This document shows positions 25,755 through 35,794 of a DNA stretch of 64,000 bases, piece after piece. The stretch is from Euptelea pleiosperma. Its lineage: Eukaryota; Streptophyta; Magnoliopsida; Ranunculales; Eupteleaceae. The stretch spans positions 20,122,741-20,186,740 of the forward strand of contig CM068545.1 in the NCBI GenBank assembly GCA_035048495.1, given 5' to 3'. The notes beneath the pieces are model-generated. The model had not been told where the DNA came from, searched no databases, and saw nothing but the letters and a program-made list of their open reading frames with translations. Position numbers and translations under genes: made by a program. Position 1 is the stretch's first letter; each line of letters begins with the position of its first letter.

Positions 25755-28700
25755 CAGGCGATTTCGCTCCAGGGTGAGAGTGAGAAAAGAACAAGAACCA
25801 TTGAGGAAATAGAGCCAGTAGAGCTCGGGCAGGAAGGAGAAAGGAAAATCACGTATGTGGGCGCTGACTTGAGTCAAGACGAAAGAGGATTAATAGTGAA
25901 ATTCTTGAAAGAAAATACAGATGTATTTGCCTGGTCAATGAAAGATATGCCAGGGATTGATCCAAGCATTGTAAGTCACCAACTGAACATAAAACATGGG
26001 GCGGAATCAGTAAAGCAGAGATTAAGGCGCATCTCCCCAAAGGTGGCCCAGGCAGTTTCTGAAGAGGTCAACCGACTTTTTGAAGCCGGAATTATTGAAG
26101 AAATACAATGCCCAGAATGGATCGCCAACATAGTAGCAGTCCCAAAGAAGAATGGGAAGGTTCGAGTCTGCATCGACTTCACCGATTTGAATAAAGTCTG
26201 CCCTAAAGACAGTTACATCATGCCCCGGATAGACGAATTAATTGACAGGACAGCCGGATTTGAACTTCTGTCATTTATGGATGGTTATTCAGGGTACAAT
26301 CAGATTTTGATGCACGAATCGGATAAAGAAAAAACCGCATTTTATACAGACCGAGGCACATTCTGCTTCAAACGGATGCCCTTTGGCCTAAAAAATGCGG
26401 GTGCTACGTACCAACGCCTGGTAGAGAATATGTTCAGGGACAAACTCGGAAAAACAATGGAGGTCTATATCGATGACATGCTAGTAAAAAGCAAGATTCG
26501 AGAGGATCACTTAAGGGATTTAGAATCAACCTTTCAAGTATTGAGAAAGTATAAAATGAAGCTAAATCCCGAGAAGTGCACGTTTGGAGTATCATCAGGC
26601 AAGTTCCTTGGGCACCTTGTCACCAGGAGAGGTATAGAGGCCAATCCCGATCAAATCCGAGCTTTGCAAGAAATGCCATCTCCATGCAGCAAGAAACAAG
26701 TTCAGAAGTTAACTGGAATGATTGCAGCCTTGAATCGATTCATCTCTAAGTCCTCGGATCGATGTCAACCTTTATTCCAGTTACTGAAAAAGCACGCCAA
26801 ATTCGAATGGAAAGATGAATGTGAGCAAGCTTTTCAGAATTTGAAGGAGTATCTCGGACAGCCTCCCATCTTATCAAAACCAGAAGCAGAAGAACCTTTG
26901 TTACTATATCTCTCAGTCTCGGAATTTGCAGTAAGTTCAGTACTAATCCGAGACAGAGACGGGGCAGAAAGGCCGGTTTACTTTCTCAGTAAAACACTAT
27001 TGGATGCCGAAACTCGCTACAGCAGGATTGAAAAAGCAGGATTGGCTCTAATGTTTTCGGCTCAGAGGTTAAGACCTTATTTCCAAGCTCACCCAATAAT
27101 TGTTATCACAAACCTCCCTCTCAAGAACATCCTGACGAAGTTTGAAAAGTCTGGTCGCATGGAAAAATGGGCAGTAGCTTTGGGTCAGTACGATATCACT
27201 TACAGACCTAGAACAGCCGAGAAGGGACAGACTGTCGCCGATTTTCTGGCAGATTTTCCGATAGAAGATCCATTTTGGGAAGAAGAACCAGAACCCATTA
27301 TAACTGAAGAAGAATCAGAAGGACCTTTAGATATATGGGATAAAAAGAGCGGATGGAGGCTCTTCGTCGATGGGTCAGCCAGCAGCACAGGAGCAGGAAT
27401 AGGTGCCATTTTGGTTACACCTGATAACACAAGACTGGAACTAGCAATAAGACTTGGTTTTCTGGCCTCGAACAATGAAGCAGAATATGAAGCACTTCTG
27501 GCAGGATTGAGAATGGCAGAGAATCTAGAGATACAAGAACTGAAAGTCTTCAGCGACTCGCAGCTAGTTGTAAATCAGGTAAACGGAGAATTTACGGCAA
27601 AAAATGAACAGATGGCTAAATACTTGGAGGTAGCTTTACTGGCTATGAGAAAATTCAAAAATGCAAAGTTGTTTCACATAAACAGGGGAGAGAATCGTCA
27701 TGCAGACGCCTTGGCCTATGTAGCAGCGATGCTAGGAGAAACCGAGAGAAGATCTATCTCAATAGAGTTTTTAGCCATCCCGAGCATTTCATTTGTGGAA
27801 GAATGTTCTCAGACGGAAGAAGATGACACCTGGATGACACCAATCATAAGATTTATAAGAGATGGAATCCGAGATCCAGACAAGAAAGTGGCCAGACGAA
27901 TTGAAGAAAGGGCCAAGCGATATAGTTTACTTGGGGGCGAGCTATACCGAAAATCAGCAGGGGGACCATGGTTGAAATGTGTTACCCCTTCAGAAGCTCA
28001 ACAGATCATGGCAGAAATTCATGAAGGAGAATGTGGAAATCATTCAGGAGGAAGATCTTTAGCCCATAAAGCTTGGACTCAAGGATACTATTGGCCTTAC
28101 ATGCAAGAGGATGCAAAGAAGTATGCAAAGAAGTGCGAAAAATGCCAGAAACACGCACGAACAATCCATGCTCCTGCTGGAGAATTACACTCAGTAGCTA
28201 GCCCATGGCCGTTTGCACTATGGGGTCTTGACGTAGTTGGACCTCTTCCTATGGCCCCAGGAAAGAAACAATACATGTTAGTTGCTACCGATTATTTCAC
28301 AAAATGGGTAGAGGCAGTGGCTTTACAACAAGTTCGAGAAGAAGAAGTGGAAAAATTCTTGTGGGAGAAGATCGTCACCAGGTTTGGCCTCCCTTATGCT
28401 TTTATCTCAGATAATGGGGCACAGTTTCGAGGTAGTAAAATCGCCTATTTCTGCGAAAAATTCGGTATAAAACAATTGTTCTCCGCTCCCATGTACCCCC
28501 AAGGTAATGGACAAGCTGAAGCAACCAACAAGGTGATTTTAGAAAACTTGAAGAAGAGACTCGAGAAAGCCAAAGGGAAATGGGCAGAATTACTAGATGG
28601 TGTTTTATGGGCTTATCGGACTACACCAAGAAGGTCAACTGGAGATTCGCCATTTGCCCTAGCATTTGGGATGGAGGCAGTAATACCAGCAGAAATGGTA

Positions 28701-29066
28701 GTAGCAACAACTCGTCACAAAGCGGTAGAAGAAGGTTCTGGATTCGAAACTCAGGTTTTCGATGTTGATATGGCAGAAGAACGAAGAGAGCAAGCTCGAG
28801 TCCGAATAGAAGATTATCATCGAAAACTAAGAAAATGGTATCAAAAGAAAGTCAAAGAAAGGAATTTCCAAGAAGGAGACCTAGTACTGAGAAAAGTATT
28901 CCAGAATACAAGAGAAGTAAATGCAGGAAAACTAGCAACCAATTGGGAAGGACCGTATTTGATTCAGAAGGTTGGTCAAGCCGGAAGCTATCACCTGGAA
29001 ACTATAGAGGGAAAGTACATAGAAAAACCCTGGAATGTAATGAATTTGAAGAAATTTTATCAATGA
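25749..29066 (+). CDS. pol: pol polyprotein: RT, RNase H, archaeal RNase H, integrase
   Basis: Copies element RNA into DNA and inserts it. The frame is continuous with gag-pro through the leaky TAG and has no ATG before the conserved RT region. I number from the GTG at 25857 (pol proper, 1069 residues). RT: FMDGYSGYNQI (Asp142) and YIDD 204-207. First RNase H about 345-465: the usual first Asp position reads YLSVSEFAVSS, so it is probably a catalytically dead tether. Second, archaeal-type RNase H: Asp505, Glu543, Asp567, Asp617. Integrase: zinc finger His722, His729, Cys760, Cys763, then Asp792, Asp852, Glu888, a DD35E core. A GPY/F module (WEGPYLI) lies near 1030. All catalytic residues of RT, second RNase H and integrase are present, so the enzyme may be functional. 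A single-ORF, dual-RNase-H pol is typical of the Tat lineage. Confidence 0.92.
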   Translation, partial: QLQAISLQGESEKRTRTIEEIEPVELGQEGERKITYVGADLSQDERGLIVKFLKENTDVFAWSMKDMPGIDPSIVSHQLNIKHGAESVKQRLRRISPKVAQAVSEEVNRLFEAGIIEEIQCPEWIANIVAVPKKNGKVRVCIDFTDLNKVCPKDSYIMPRIDELIDRTAGFELLSFMDGYSGYNQILMHESDKEKTAFYTDRGTFCFKRMPFGLKNAGATYQRLVENMFRDKLGKTMEVYIDDMLVKSKIREDHLRDLESTFQVLRKYKMKLNPEKCTFGVSSGKFLGHLVTRRGIEANPDQIRALQEMPSPCSKKQVQKLTGMIAALNRFISKSSDRCQPLFQLLKKHAKFEWKDECEQAFQNLKEYLGQPPILSKPEAEEPLLLYLSVSEFAVSSVLIRDRDGAERPVYFLSKTLLDAETRYSRIEKAGLALMFSAQRLRPYFQAHPIIVITNLPLKNILTKFEKSGRMEKWAVALGQYDITYRPRTAEKGQTVADFLADFPIEDPFWEEEPEPIITEEESEGPLDIWDKKSGWRLFVDGSASSTGAGIGAILVTPDNTRLELAIRLGFLASNNEAEYEALLAGLRMAENLEIQELKVFSDSQLVVNQVNGEFTAKNEQMAKYLEVALLAMRKFKNAKLFHINRGENRHADALAYVAAMLGETERRSISIEFLAIPSISFVEECSQTEEDDTWMTPIIRFIRDGIRDPDKKVARRIEERAKRYSLLGGELYRKSAGGPWLKCVTPSEAQQIMAEIHEGECGNHSGGRSLAHKAWTQGYYWPYMQEDAKKYAKKCEKCQKHARTIHAPAGELHSVASPWPFALWGLDVVGPLPMAPGKKQYMLVATDYFTKWVEAVALQQVREEEVEKFLWEKIVTRFGLPYAFISDNGAQFRGSKIAYFCEKFGIKQLFSAPMYPQGNGQAEATNKVILENLKKRLEKAKGKWAELLDGVLWAYRTTPRRSTGDSPFALAFGMEAVIPAEMVVATTRHKAVEEGSGFETQVFDVDMAEERREQARVRIEDYHRKLRKWYQKKVKERNFQEGDLVLRKVFQNTREVNAGKLATNWEGPYLIQKVGQAGSYHLETIEGKYIEKPWNVMNLKKFYQ

Positions 29067-29145
29067 GATATTAGTTACGACCAGATTGTAAAGAGATTGT
29101 GTATCAGTAAAGATGGGATACTTCTTGAAATTTGTCTGATTGAAG

Positions 29146-29775
29146 TTCCTGATCCACTTCAGAAATGGAGTCGGATCCGGATTTGAAGTACTGATCCACT
29201 TCAGAAATGGAGTTGGATTCAGATTGAAGTTCCTGATCCACTTCAGAAATGGAGTCGGATCCGGATTTGAAGTACTGATCCACTTCAGAAATGGAGTTGG
29301 ATTCAGATTGAAGTTCCTGGTCCACTTCAGAAATGGAGTCGGATCCGGATTTGAAGTACTGATCCACTTCAGAAATGGAGTTGGATTCAGATTGAAGTTC
29401 CTGGTCCACTTCAGAAATGGAGTCGGATCCGGATTTGAAGTTCCTGGTCCACTTCAGAAATGGAGTCGGATCCGGATTTGAAGTTCTCGGTCCACTTCAG
29501 AAATGGAGTCGGATTCAGATTTGAAGTTCCTGGTCCACTTCAGAAATGGAGTCGGATCCGGATTTGAAGTTCTCGGTCCACTTCAGAAATGGAGTCGGAT
29601 TCAGATTTGAAGTTCCTGGTCCACTTCAGAAATGGAGTCGGATCCGGATTTGAAGTTCTCGGTCCACTTCAGAAATGGAGTCGGATCCGGATTTGAAGTT
29701 CTCGGTCCACTTCTGAAATGAAGTCGGATCCAGATTTGAAGTTCTCGTTTCACTTCAGAAATGGAGTCTGATTTG
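29146..29775. repeat. 42-bp minisatellite between pol and the antisense gene
   Basis: About 15 head-to-tail copies of a 42-bp unit containing CTTCAGAAATGGAGT and GGATCCGGATTTGAAGT. Two or three unit variants alternate (GGATCC/GGATTC; AGTACTGATCC/AGTTCCTGGTCC). The length is a multiple of three, so each strand keeps open frames: HFRNGVG-type repeats on plus, SISEVDQ-type repeats on minus. It lies between the convergent ends of pol (29066) and the antisense gene (30036). Confidence 0.9.
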
Positions 29776-30035
29776 AAGTTCCGTCTAGAAGTGAAGTCGG
29801 ATTCGGATTGATTCTTGGTCAAAGTTGCGTTTGAAGTTACAAATACGAGCATTATAATTATTAAATGATAAGTCGGATTCAATTTTATCATGCGAAAAAG
29901 AAATGGCAAATGAAGCATTGTAACGATTATATTTGAAGTTAACAAGAAAGAAGAAAATTCCTAGGGGAAAAAGGTCGAAACCTCCCCAATGTATCTGAAT
30001 TACATATAAAAAAAAAATAAAAATAAAAGAGAAGT

Positions 30036-32266
30036 TCATTTATTCTCGGAGTCGGGTAATTCTCCCTCCTCAGGATTCTTCTCGGCCTCCGCGTCATCCT
30101 CTTCGGGGAGATCATACTTGTCTACTATGTCTTGTAGACGATCTCGCTCGGCACGAAGGCGATCGACCCTTTTATTAACAGGGGCAAGTAATTCTTGAAC
30201 TTCATTCTGGTATTTAGCCGCGAGAGCAGCATCCAGAGCCTCTTTTTCGGCTTCAAATTTGGCCTCCTTCTCGGCCATCATCTTCTCCAGAGCCCGACGC
30301 GCCGACTCCGATTCTGCCAAAGCCTGACGAAGACGGGTAGCTTCATTCTCGGATGTCTTGGCAGCAGCTTGAGCTTTCCCCGCCTCGTCCTTAGCTTTGG
30401 AGACTTGACCTTGCAAGGTCCGATTCCGGGCTTGGGTGGCGTGTAGATCATTCTCGGACGCTTTGAGCTTGTTGTTGAGCTTAGCCACCAGCGAATGTAC
30501 CGAGTTGATACTCTGCAACCAACGAAATTACAAACATGTTATACAGAGGATGGGCGAAACAAATGTATATGTAAAAATATTTTTGAACTTACGGAGAAGG
30601 TTGAAGTGTAGTATGAGCCGAGAAGAGATTCCTCATTTTGCCGATTATAATGATCGATATCAGCAGGGAGTCGGATCTGCTCCACAATGGCAGAAGCCAC
30701 CGATGCATTCTTTACGGCGCTATCGCCGAGAACAACAGATTTACCCGACTTCAGGACTGGTCGGGGCCGGAAGACATCCGAAGGTTTGGAAACAGGACCT
30801 TTATGCTGGTGGACCTGTTCGTGACGTCCCTCCTTCTGAGCAACTTTCCCAGGCTCATGCTGGGATCCGGAAGGCTGGCTTTGGGATTTTTCAGCTTCTT
30901 GGGGCAGAGACGCCGACTCAGGAACATCTGCACCCGGAAGAATAATAATGGGAGGTGCAGAGTTCAGAGGTGCCTCATCACGAGTCGGGGCGTTTTGGCT
31001 GGATTGACCAGCTTCCCTACTTTTTGTAGCCGGCTTCTTGGTGACTCGGGGCAAACCCTGCCCAGAACTCTTCCTTTTCTGACGAATGGGAGAGTCGGCT
31101 CCGACATCTGCTTGAAGTCGTCCCATGTCTTGGAATCCGGTTCGGTATGATCTGCCGAGAGACTGTGCGATTTCAAGAAAAGGGTCAAAAGATGAAGATG
31201 AAGATGAAGAGCTGGATCCAGAAGAGAGAGTGACCGAACTCGAATCGGATGAGATTGGAATATAATAAGAGATTGGATCAACGTCTACTACCTCGGACTC
31301 CGTGGCTTCAGAGTCGGCTCGAACTGGGGTATCCGAAGATGAGACCTGAGGTTTTAACCTCTTAGCCTTTTTCTTCGATTGACGAGGTTGGGCTGGATCG
31401 GTGGAGAATCCGAGAGGAAGTTTTCGAAGAAATTCTTCCTCAGGTATTGTTTGGCTCAACTCCTCGGACGTCGGATCAACACAAAGCCGAGAATAGCCGA
31501 GAGTATTGAGACCGACTAGACGTTGATAGATAATAGAAGGAAGTCGGCGCAGATCGAAGCACAGGGGAAGCGTATCCTCGGGGAAGGCAAAGGAACTATC
31601 CGTATTCACATCTGCAAAACATTGTGAAAGAGATTAGAGACTTGTTGAAAGAAAAAGAATGATTTATTTCTGAAAAAATACCCGGGTACCTTCAAAATTA
31701 AAACTTTTATACAGGAGACCTGGGGCGTCATCCTCGGATCCTCTCTCCCAATCCCCTGATAAGAACACAGGGTAGCATTGCCACGATTTATCGCAATCCT
31801 GGATCCTCTCTAGGATTGGGAGTCTTCGGGTCCGGGTTGCCAAGAAGTAGAAAGTTATATCTGAATTCTCCCCCCGCTCCTTGGGAACCTTTTTTAGGAA
31901 ATGTTGTCGGCGAACATCCTCAAGGGAAGGACCTCGGCCCCATATGTCCCTAATACGTTCAAACGAACGTACCATACGCCAAAAATTGGCATTCACCTGA
32001 CCCGGAGCAACTTTGTAGAAATTTAGTAGCTCTCGGGCGAAGGGAGTAAGCGGAAGTGGAATACCCGAGAGCAGTTGTCCGACTGTTAAACATGTTACAT
32101 TCGGATTCGGCAGCGAATGATGGGAATAGAGAAGGGAGTTGGGCACATGCTCAAGTTCAATTGACTCGGGTATATGGTATTTTGCTCGGATCTCATCTAG
32201 GTCTGGACGAGGCCAAGTTTGGGGATCAGCGTGTTTTAAAACGGATTTTAAAGATTCTTTTGGCAT
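30036..32266 (-). CDS. Antisense extra gene of the gypsy element (gypsy-type transposon / plant mobile-like protein)
   Basis: Three minus-strand exons, 32266-31690, 31611-30593 and 30512-30036, join at consensus sites (GAAG|GTACCC...TTGCAG and CTCC|GTAAGT...TTGCAG). They give an uninterrupted 690-residue frame; the total of 2073 nt divides by three. Exon 1 (AKYHIPESIELE, GIPLPLTPFARELLNFY, FFLSGDWE-like) resembles the 'putative gypsy type transposon' family (PF04195) common in plant genomes. The middle is Ser-rich and disordered. Exon 3 is a long coiled coil (KLNNKLKASEND to RLRAERDRLQ) with an acidic tail. Extra antisense ORFs after pol are known in Tat-type elements; their role is unknown. 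The gene reads away from the inverted right LTR, which could supply its promoter, and converges on pol. Confidence 0.75.
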
Positions 32267-32582
32267 TTTTTAGGAGACTGATGACATGGAATTTACTAAA
32301 AGAAGCTTACCTACGAGAGCCGAGAGCTCCGAGAAGTGTTAGACAATGAGCCGAGAGGGCCGAGGATTGAAGCCGAGAGGGCCGAGTAAGGTATCCGATG
32401 GTGCCGAGGTATGTAAAGAATAGGGAGCCGAGAGAGCCGAGAGAGCCGACGTGTCCGAGAATGAGAAGCTACAGAAACTGAAAATCCAGAAGATGAAAAA
32501 TGAGACGAGAGCAACCTATTTATACCCTTCAGTGTAATGATGACACTGACAAAACAGTGTGTACGGACCAATGGCAGGTTGA

Positions 32583-32704
32583 CACGTGGCAAGCATTAAA
32601 TGCTGCGCAGAGGAGCCGAAGAGACGCAGAGAAAACCACGCGTCACGTTCTTGGTGGTGACACGTGTCATCACACGTGCGGTGCACACGTGCGTGGGACA
32701 CGTG
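32583..32704 (-). promoter_or_regulatory. Cluster of five G-boxes in the antisense gene leader
   Basis: CACGTG occurs at 32583, 32661, 32673, 32686 and 32699; the last four are spaced 12-13 bp. They lie between the right LTR and the antisense ATG (32266). The density is far above background. They could be an internal enhancer for antisense transcription or part of the untranslated leader. Confidence 0.5.
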
Positions 32705-32712
32705 TCATCTCC

Positions 32713-32730
32713 AAGAGGGGCGATAAAAGA
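32713..32730 (+). other. Polypurine-tract-like sequence
   Basis: AAGAGGGGCGATAAAAGA directly precedes the right repeat. It is purine-rich with two interruptions, as expected for the plus-strand primer of a 3' LTR. Confidence 0.45.
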
Positions 32731-33889
32731 TGTAGGGAATAAATCCACACACCCCAAAATACGCGCTTTTTCCACGGGCTTGATATCCTTTGTGCTGTTG
32801 GATCCGAGGTCCCGGGACCGATCCGAGGTCAGAGTCCGAGGTATCCGAGGTCAGATTCCGAGGTGTCCGAGATCAGATTCCGAGGAGTCCGAGGTGTCCG
32901 AGATCAGATTCCGAGGAGTCCGAGATCAGATTCCGAGGAGTCCGAGGTGTCCGAGATCAGATTCCGAGGAGTCCGAAGTGAGGTTCCGAGACCGCCGAGT
33001 GATCCTGCAAATAACTCAAAGTGGTGGAACTCCACCAAATGAGCCTCCGATGCTTAAGTCAGTCTTCTGAATAAAAGTTATAATCAAGCTTCAATCTCCA
33101 AAATCCCGTCCTTCATACTGTAGCAAATGCTACTATTTATAGTGTTCAAAACTAGATATTTATGCAGATATTTTATATGGGCCAGTAAGAACTCACCATG
33201 TGTCTTTCGATAATAATTCTTCAAGTCTAAAAGTAATTCCGAGGTTTCCGAGGTTACCGAATATCATATCCGAGACTTCCGAGGATCCCGAATAAGGTAA
33301 ATAAGATCAAGTGCCAAAATCAGTCACTAGCACCCGAGGACCCGAGGTCATAATTCATGGACCCGAGGTACCCGAGGTACCCGAGGTGAATTCGTCAAGG
33401 GATCCGAGGAGTCCGACGTACCCGAGCAATCCGAGGTACCCGAGGTCAACTTGTTGGTGGGATCCGACTAACCCGAGGTATCCGAGACCCCGAGGTCAAT
33501 TTGTCATGGATCCGAGGAGTCCGAGGTACCCGAGGTCAATTTGTCATGGATCCGAGGAGTCCGAGGTACCCGAGGTCAATTTGTCATGGATCCGAGGAGT
33601 CCGAGGTACCCGAGGTCAATTTGTCATGGATCCGAGGAGTCCGAGGTGCCCGAGGTCAATTTGTCATGGATCCGAGGAGCCCGAGGTGCCCGAGGTCAAT
33701 TTGTCATGGATCCGAGGAGCCCGAGGTGCCCGAGGTCAATTTGTCATGGATCCGAGGTGCCCGAGGTGCCCGAGGTCCCCAGTAAAGTTTTTGCAATTCC
33801 ATGTTTCCGGCTAACCACGTGTCAGTCGAATCATGTGACACGTGGCACAATCGCATACGTCCACGTGTCAACAGATTTTATCCCCCACA
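32731..33889 (-). repeat. Right terminal repeat (LTR) in inverted orientation
   Basis: It is the reverse complement of 22526-23546, with plus-strand ends TGTAGGGAATAAA and TTTATCCCCCACA. In the middle block (33000-33350) I found no difference from the left copy. It is longer because the 40-bp CCGAGG/GGATCC repeat array holds roughly twice as many units (33490-33770). Its TATA box and U3 enhancers therefore face left, toward the antisense gene. Confidence 0.85.
33134..33141 (-). promoter_or_regulatory. TATA box of the inverted right LTR
   Basis: TATTTATA on plus is TATAAATA on minus, the mirror of 23136-23143. It points at the antisense gene about 870 bp away. Confidence 0.65.
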
Positions 33890-35794
33890 CTGAGGAGATT
33901 GTCGTCCCTTGGTCTGCACCGTACGATGTTCCATTAGAACTCACGCCACATGCATCCAACGTATGAACAGTGAGAACGTCACATCACGATGACATCATCA
34001 TTTTTCTTTGATAGTGTGATGGTCAAAAGACTCACCCATTTTTTTAAAGGACAAAAGTACCCTCACTTTCCCACCCACTAATCCAATTATTCGGATCTGC
34101 TTCCACCCATTGAAAATAGTCCTGGGTTACTCGATTAGTCGGATCTGGGTCTACCATTTAGACATGATTAGTATAGTGAGGAGTTCGAAGTCTCGGTCGA
34201 ATCCATTCTGGATCGGTGACCCGGATCGGGATCGGCATTAACCGATAAGTGTTATGGAGTCTCGAGTGAGATGCGCCGAGATGGTGTCGGATTGGAGCGA
34301 TCTGAATCGGGATCGGTACCCTATGATCCGGAGATTTTGAACCAGGAGTCTGGCTGTAGTGTTGGGACGAGTAGTCCCCAATGGTAGGTTTTATTTGGAA
34401 ATGAATAATAATATTGGGCTTAAGAAAAAGAAAATTAATTTAAAGGGCATTTCGGGCAGTTTAAAGGAAGCCCAGCGTGTGTATCAGTGAACAAGTAGTT
34501 TAGCGGGAGCTTATTAAAATCGCTGATAGGCCAAGCGGGCCGAGGCCGAGAGAGAGAGAACGTGCGATACTAATTGGCGATAGAGAGACGTCTCTAAAGT
34601 GGGGTGGAAACCTGACTACCTGCGCAGCGTTCCTGCCACTTGGCGCAATTGGCGAATCGTGATAGAGGAACGTCTCTAAAAGTGAGGTGGAAGATTGATT
34701 ACCTGCGCAGCAGCCCTGCCACTTGGCACGTTTCTGAGCTTTGCACTCTATAAGAAGGAAACCGTCTCTATCCAGTCTCTACTACAATGAGAACAACTAG
34801 TAGTAGAACGTGAGAGGGAGTGGGGACCATCATCCACGTAGCATTGTCTCGTGTAAGGTGATGAAGAGGCTTTGGTTTCTCCGGTGCCCTCGCACACACT
34901 TTTGGGCCCAGTAACTATCCATGTATGGCCCACCACGCTGTTTTAAAACTCGTCCGAGTCGGTAGACTCAAAATATTTGCCACGTGTTATTTTGAGAGTG
35001 GGATTACAGACCGGAGGTCAGGAAATTTGCGCTGTCAGCATGGAGTAGCGCACGAGGATGCGGATTCCGGACCTGCCCCTTTCACGTGATCCCTCAATAC
35101 TTCCACTCTCTTGAGAGAGAGAGAGTAGGGCCTCACACTCGCTCCCCGCACGTTCAAGCGGACGCGAGACCGGTCAGCAATAAACTGAATAGAAATGCTA
35201 ATCTGGGGTCCGGGGCCGCTTTCCATGTTTGGGCTTTCATTTTGGTCTTATACGCAGAGAGCATGGATTGCGGGGTTTGTGTACGAGAGAGAGAGATAGA
35301 GTGGGACCAGGTCACCACACCACTCCCCGTCACGACAAAAACGCAACCCCCTTTCGTTAGGGCAGTGTCATTATCATCCCTACTGACCGTCGTCCTGAGG
35401 TAATGGCCACACAGACCATCCAACGGTGTGGACCTAGGTAAGGGGGATACTAGATATAATTTTCTACTTTGTTAAGTGGGTAGGGTCACATGCAGGCCGA
35501 TATGCCCGCCACCCACGAGGCAAGCACTAGAGGAGGGTTGTGAAAAGAGGGGAAATGTATTAAAAAGAAAAGTCAGAATTACGAGAACGCCCTTCCATTC
35601 GCGATAAGTTAGGCTTTGAACTGCCTAAACTAGATATAAATATCTCTGACCTCAAATATATATTTGGATTTAGTTAATTTTGTAGAACTTTTGAGGATAT
35701 TCTCGTCATTTGGTTTATATGGTTGGGTCCTGGGGAAATTTGCAGAGCAGAGGATACTTGTCACTTTTTGTTACAAAGATGGGACGAGATAAGT
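33890..35794. other. Gene-free region right of the gypsy element
   Basis: No gene is supported. It holds a short tandem duplication (34565-34728), scattered GA-rich stretches (34540-34560, 35115-35125, 35285-35298) and otherwise unique-looking DNA. Confidence 0.4.
34565..34728. repeat. Two-copy tandem repeat of about 85 bp
   Basis: Both copies contain 'gatagag...acgtctctaaa', 'gaggtggaa' and 'ttacctgcgcagc...cctgccacttggc'. The second is slightly diverged. Confidence 0.7.

Larger units (their letters stand above)
22526..33889 (+). mobile_element. Ty3/gypsy (Tat-type) retrotransposon with inverted terminal repeats and antisense gene
   Basis: Order on the plus strand: LTR-like repeat (22526-23546), primer-binding site, gag-protease, leaky TAG, RT - RNase H - archaeal RNase H - integrase, 42-bp minisatellite, antisense three-exon gene, purine tract, inverted LTR-like repeat (32731-33889). 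The dual RNase H and the gag-pro/pol layout are those of the Tat lineage. The two repeats are reverse complements of each other instead of direct copies. The flanking pentamers (CAGTG left, CTGAG right) are not a target duplication. The repeats look nearly identical, so the structure is young or has been homogenised. It may be a rearranged element, two opposed elements fused, or an assembly error. See findings. Confidence 0.8.

Noticed and set aside
28580..29074. Short plus-strand ORFs inside pol
   Set aside because: Out-of-frame shadows of the integrase region.
29146..29775. CRISPR-like repeat array
   Set aside because: The units are contiguous with no unique spacers and the host is a plant.
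30436..31150. Plus-strand ORFs of 169-170 codons
   Set aside because: They are shadows of the minus-strand antisense gene, which has consensus introns and protein-like composition.
22526..33889. DIRS-type retroelement (these have inverted terminal repeats)
   Set aside because: The element has a DD35E integrase, an aspartic protease and a PBS. No tyrosine recombinase was seen.
33311..33966. Three overlapping repetitive ORFs in the right LTR
   Set aside because: Same cause as above: a tandem array with a unit length that keeps frames open.
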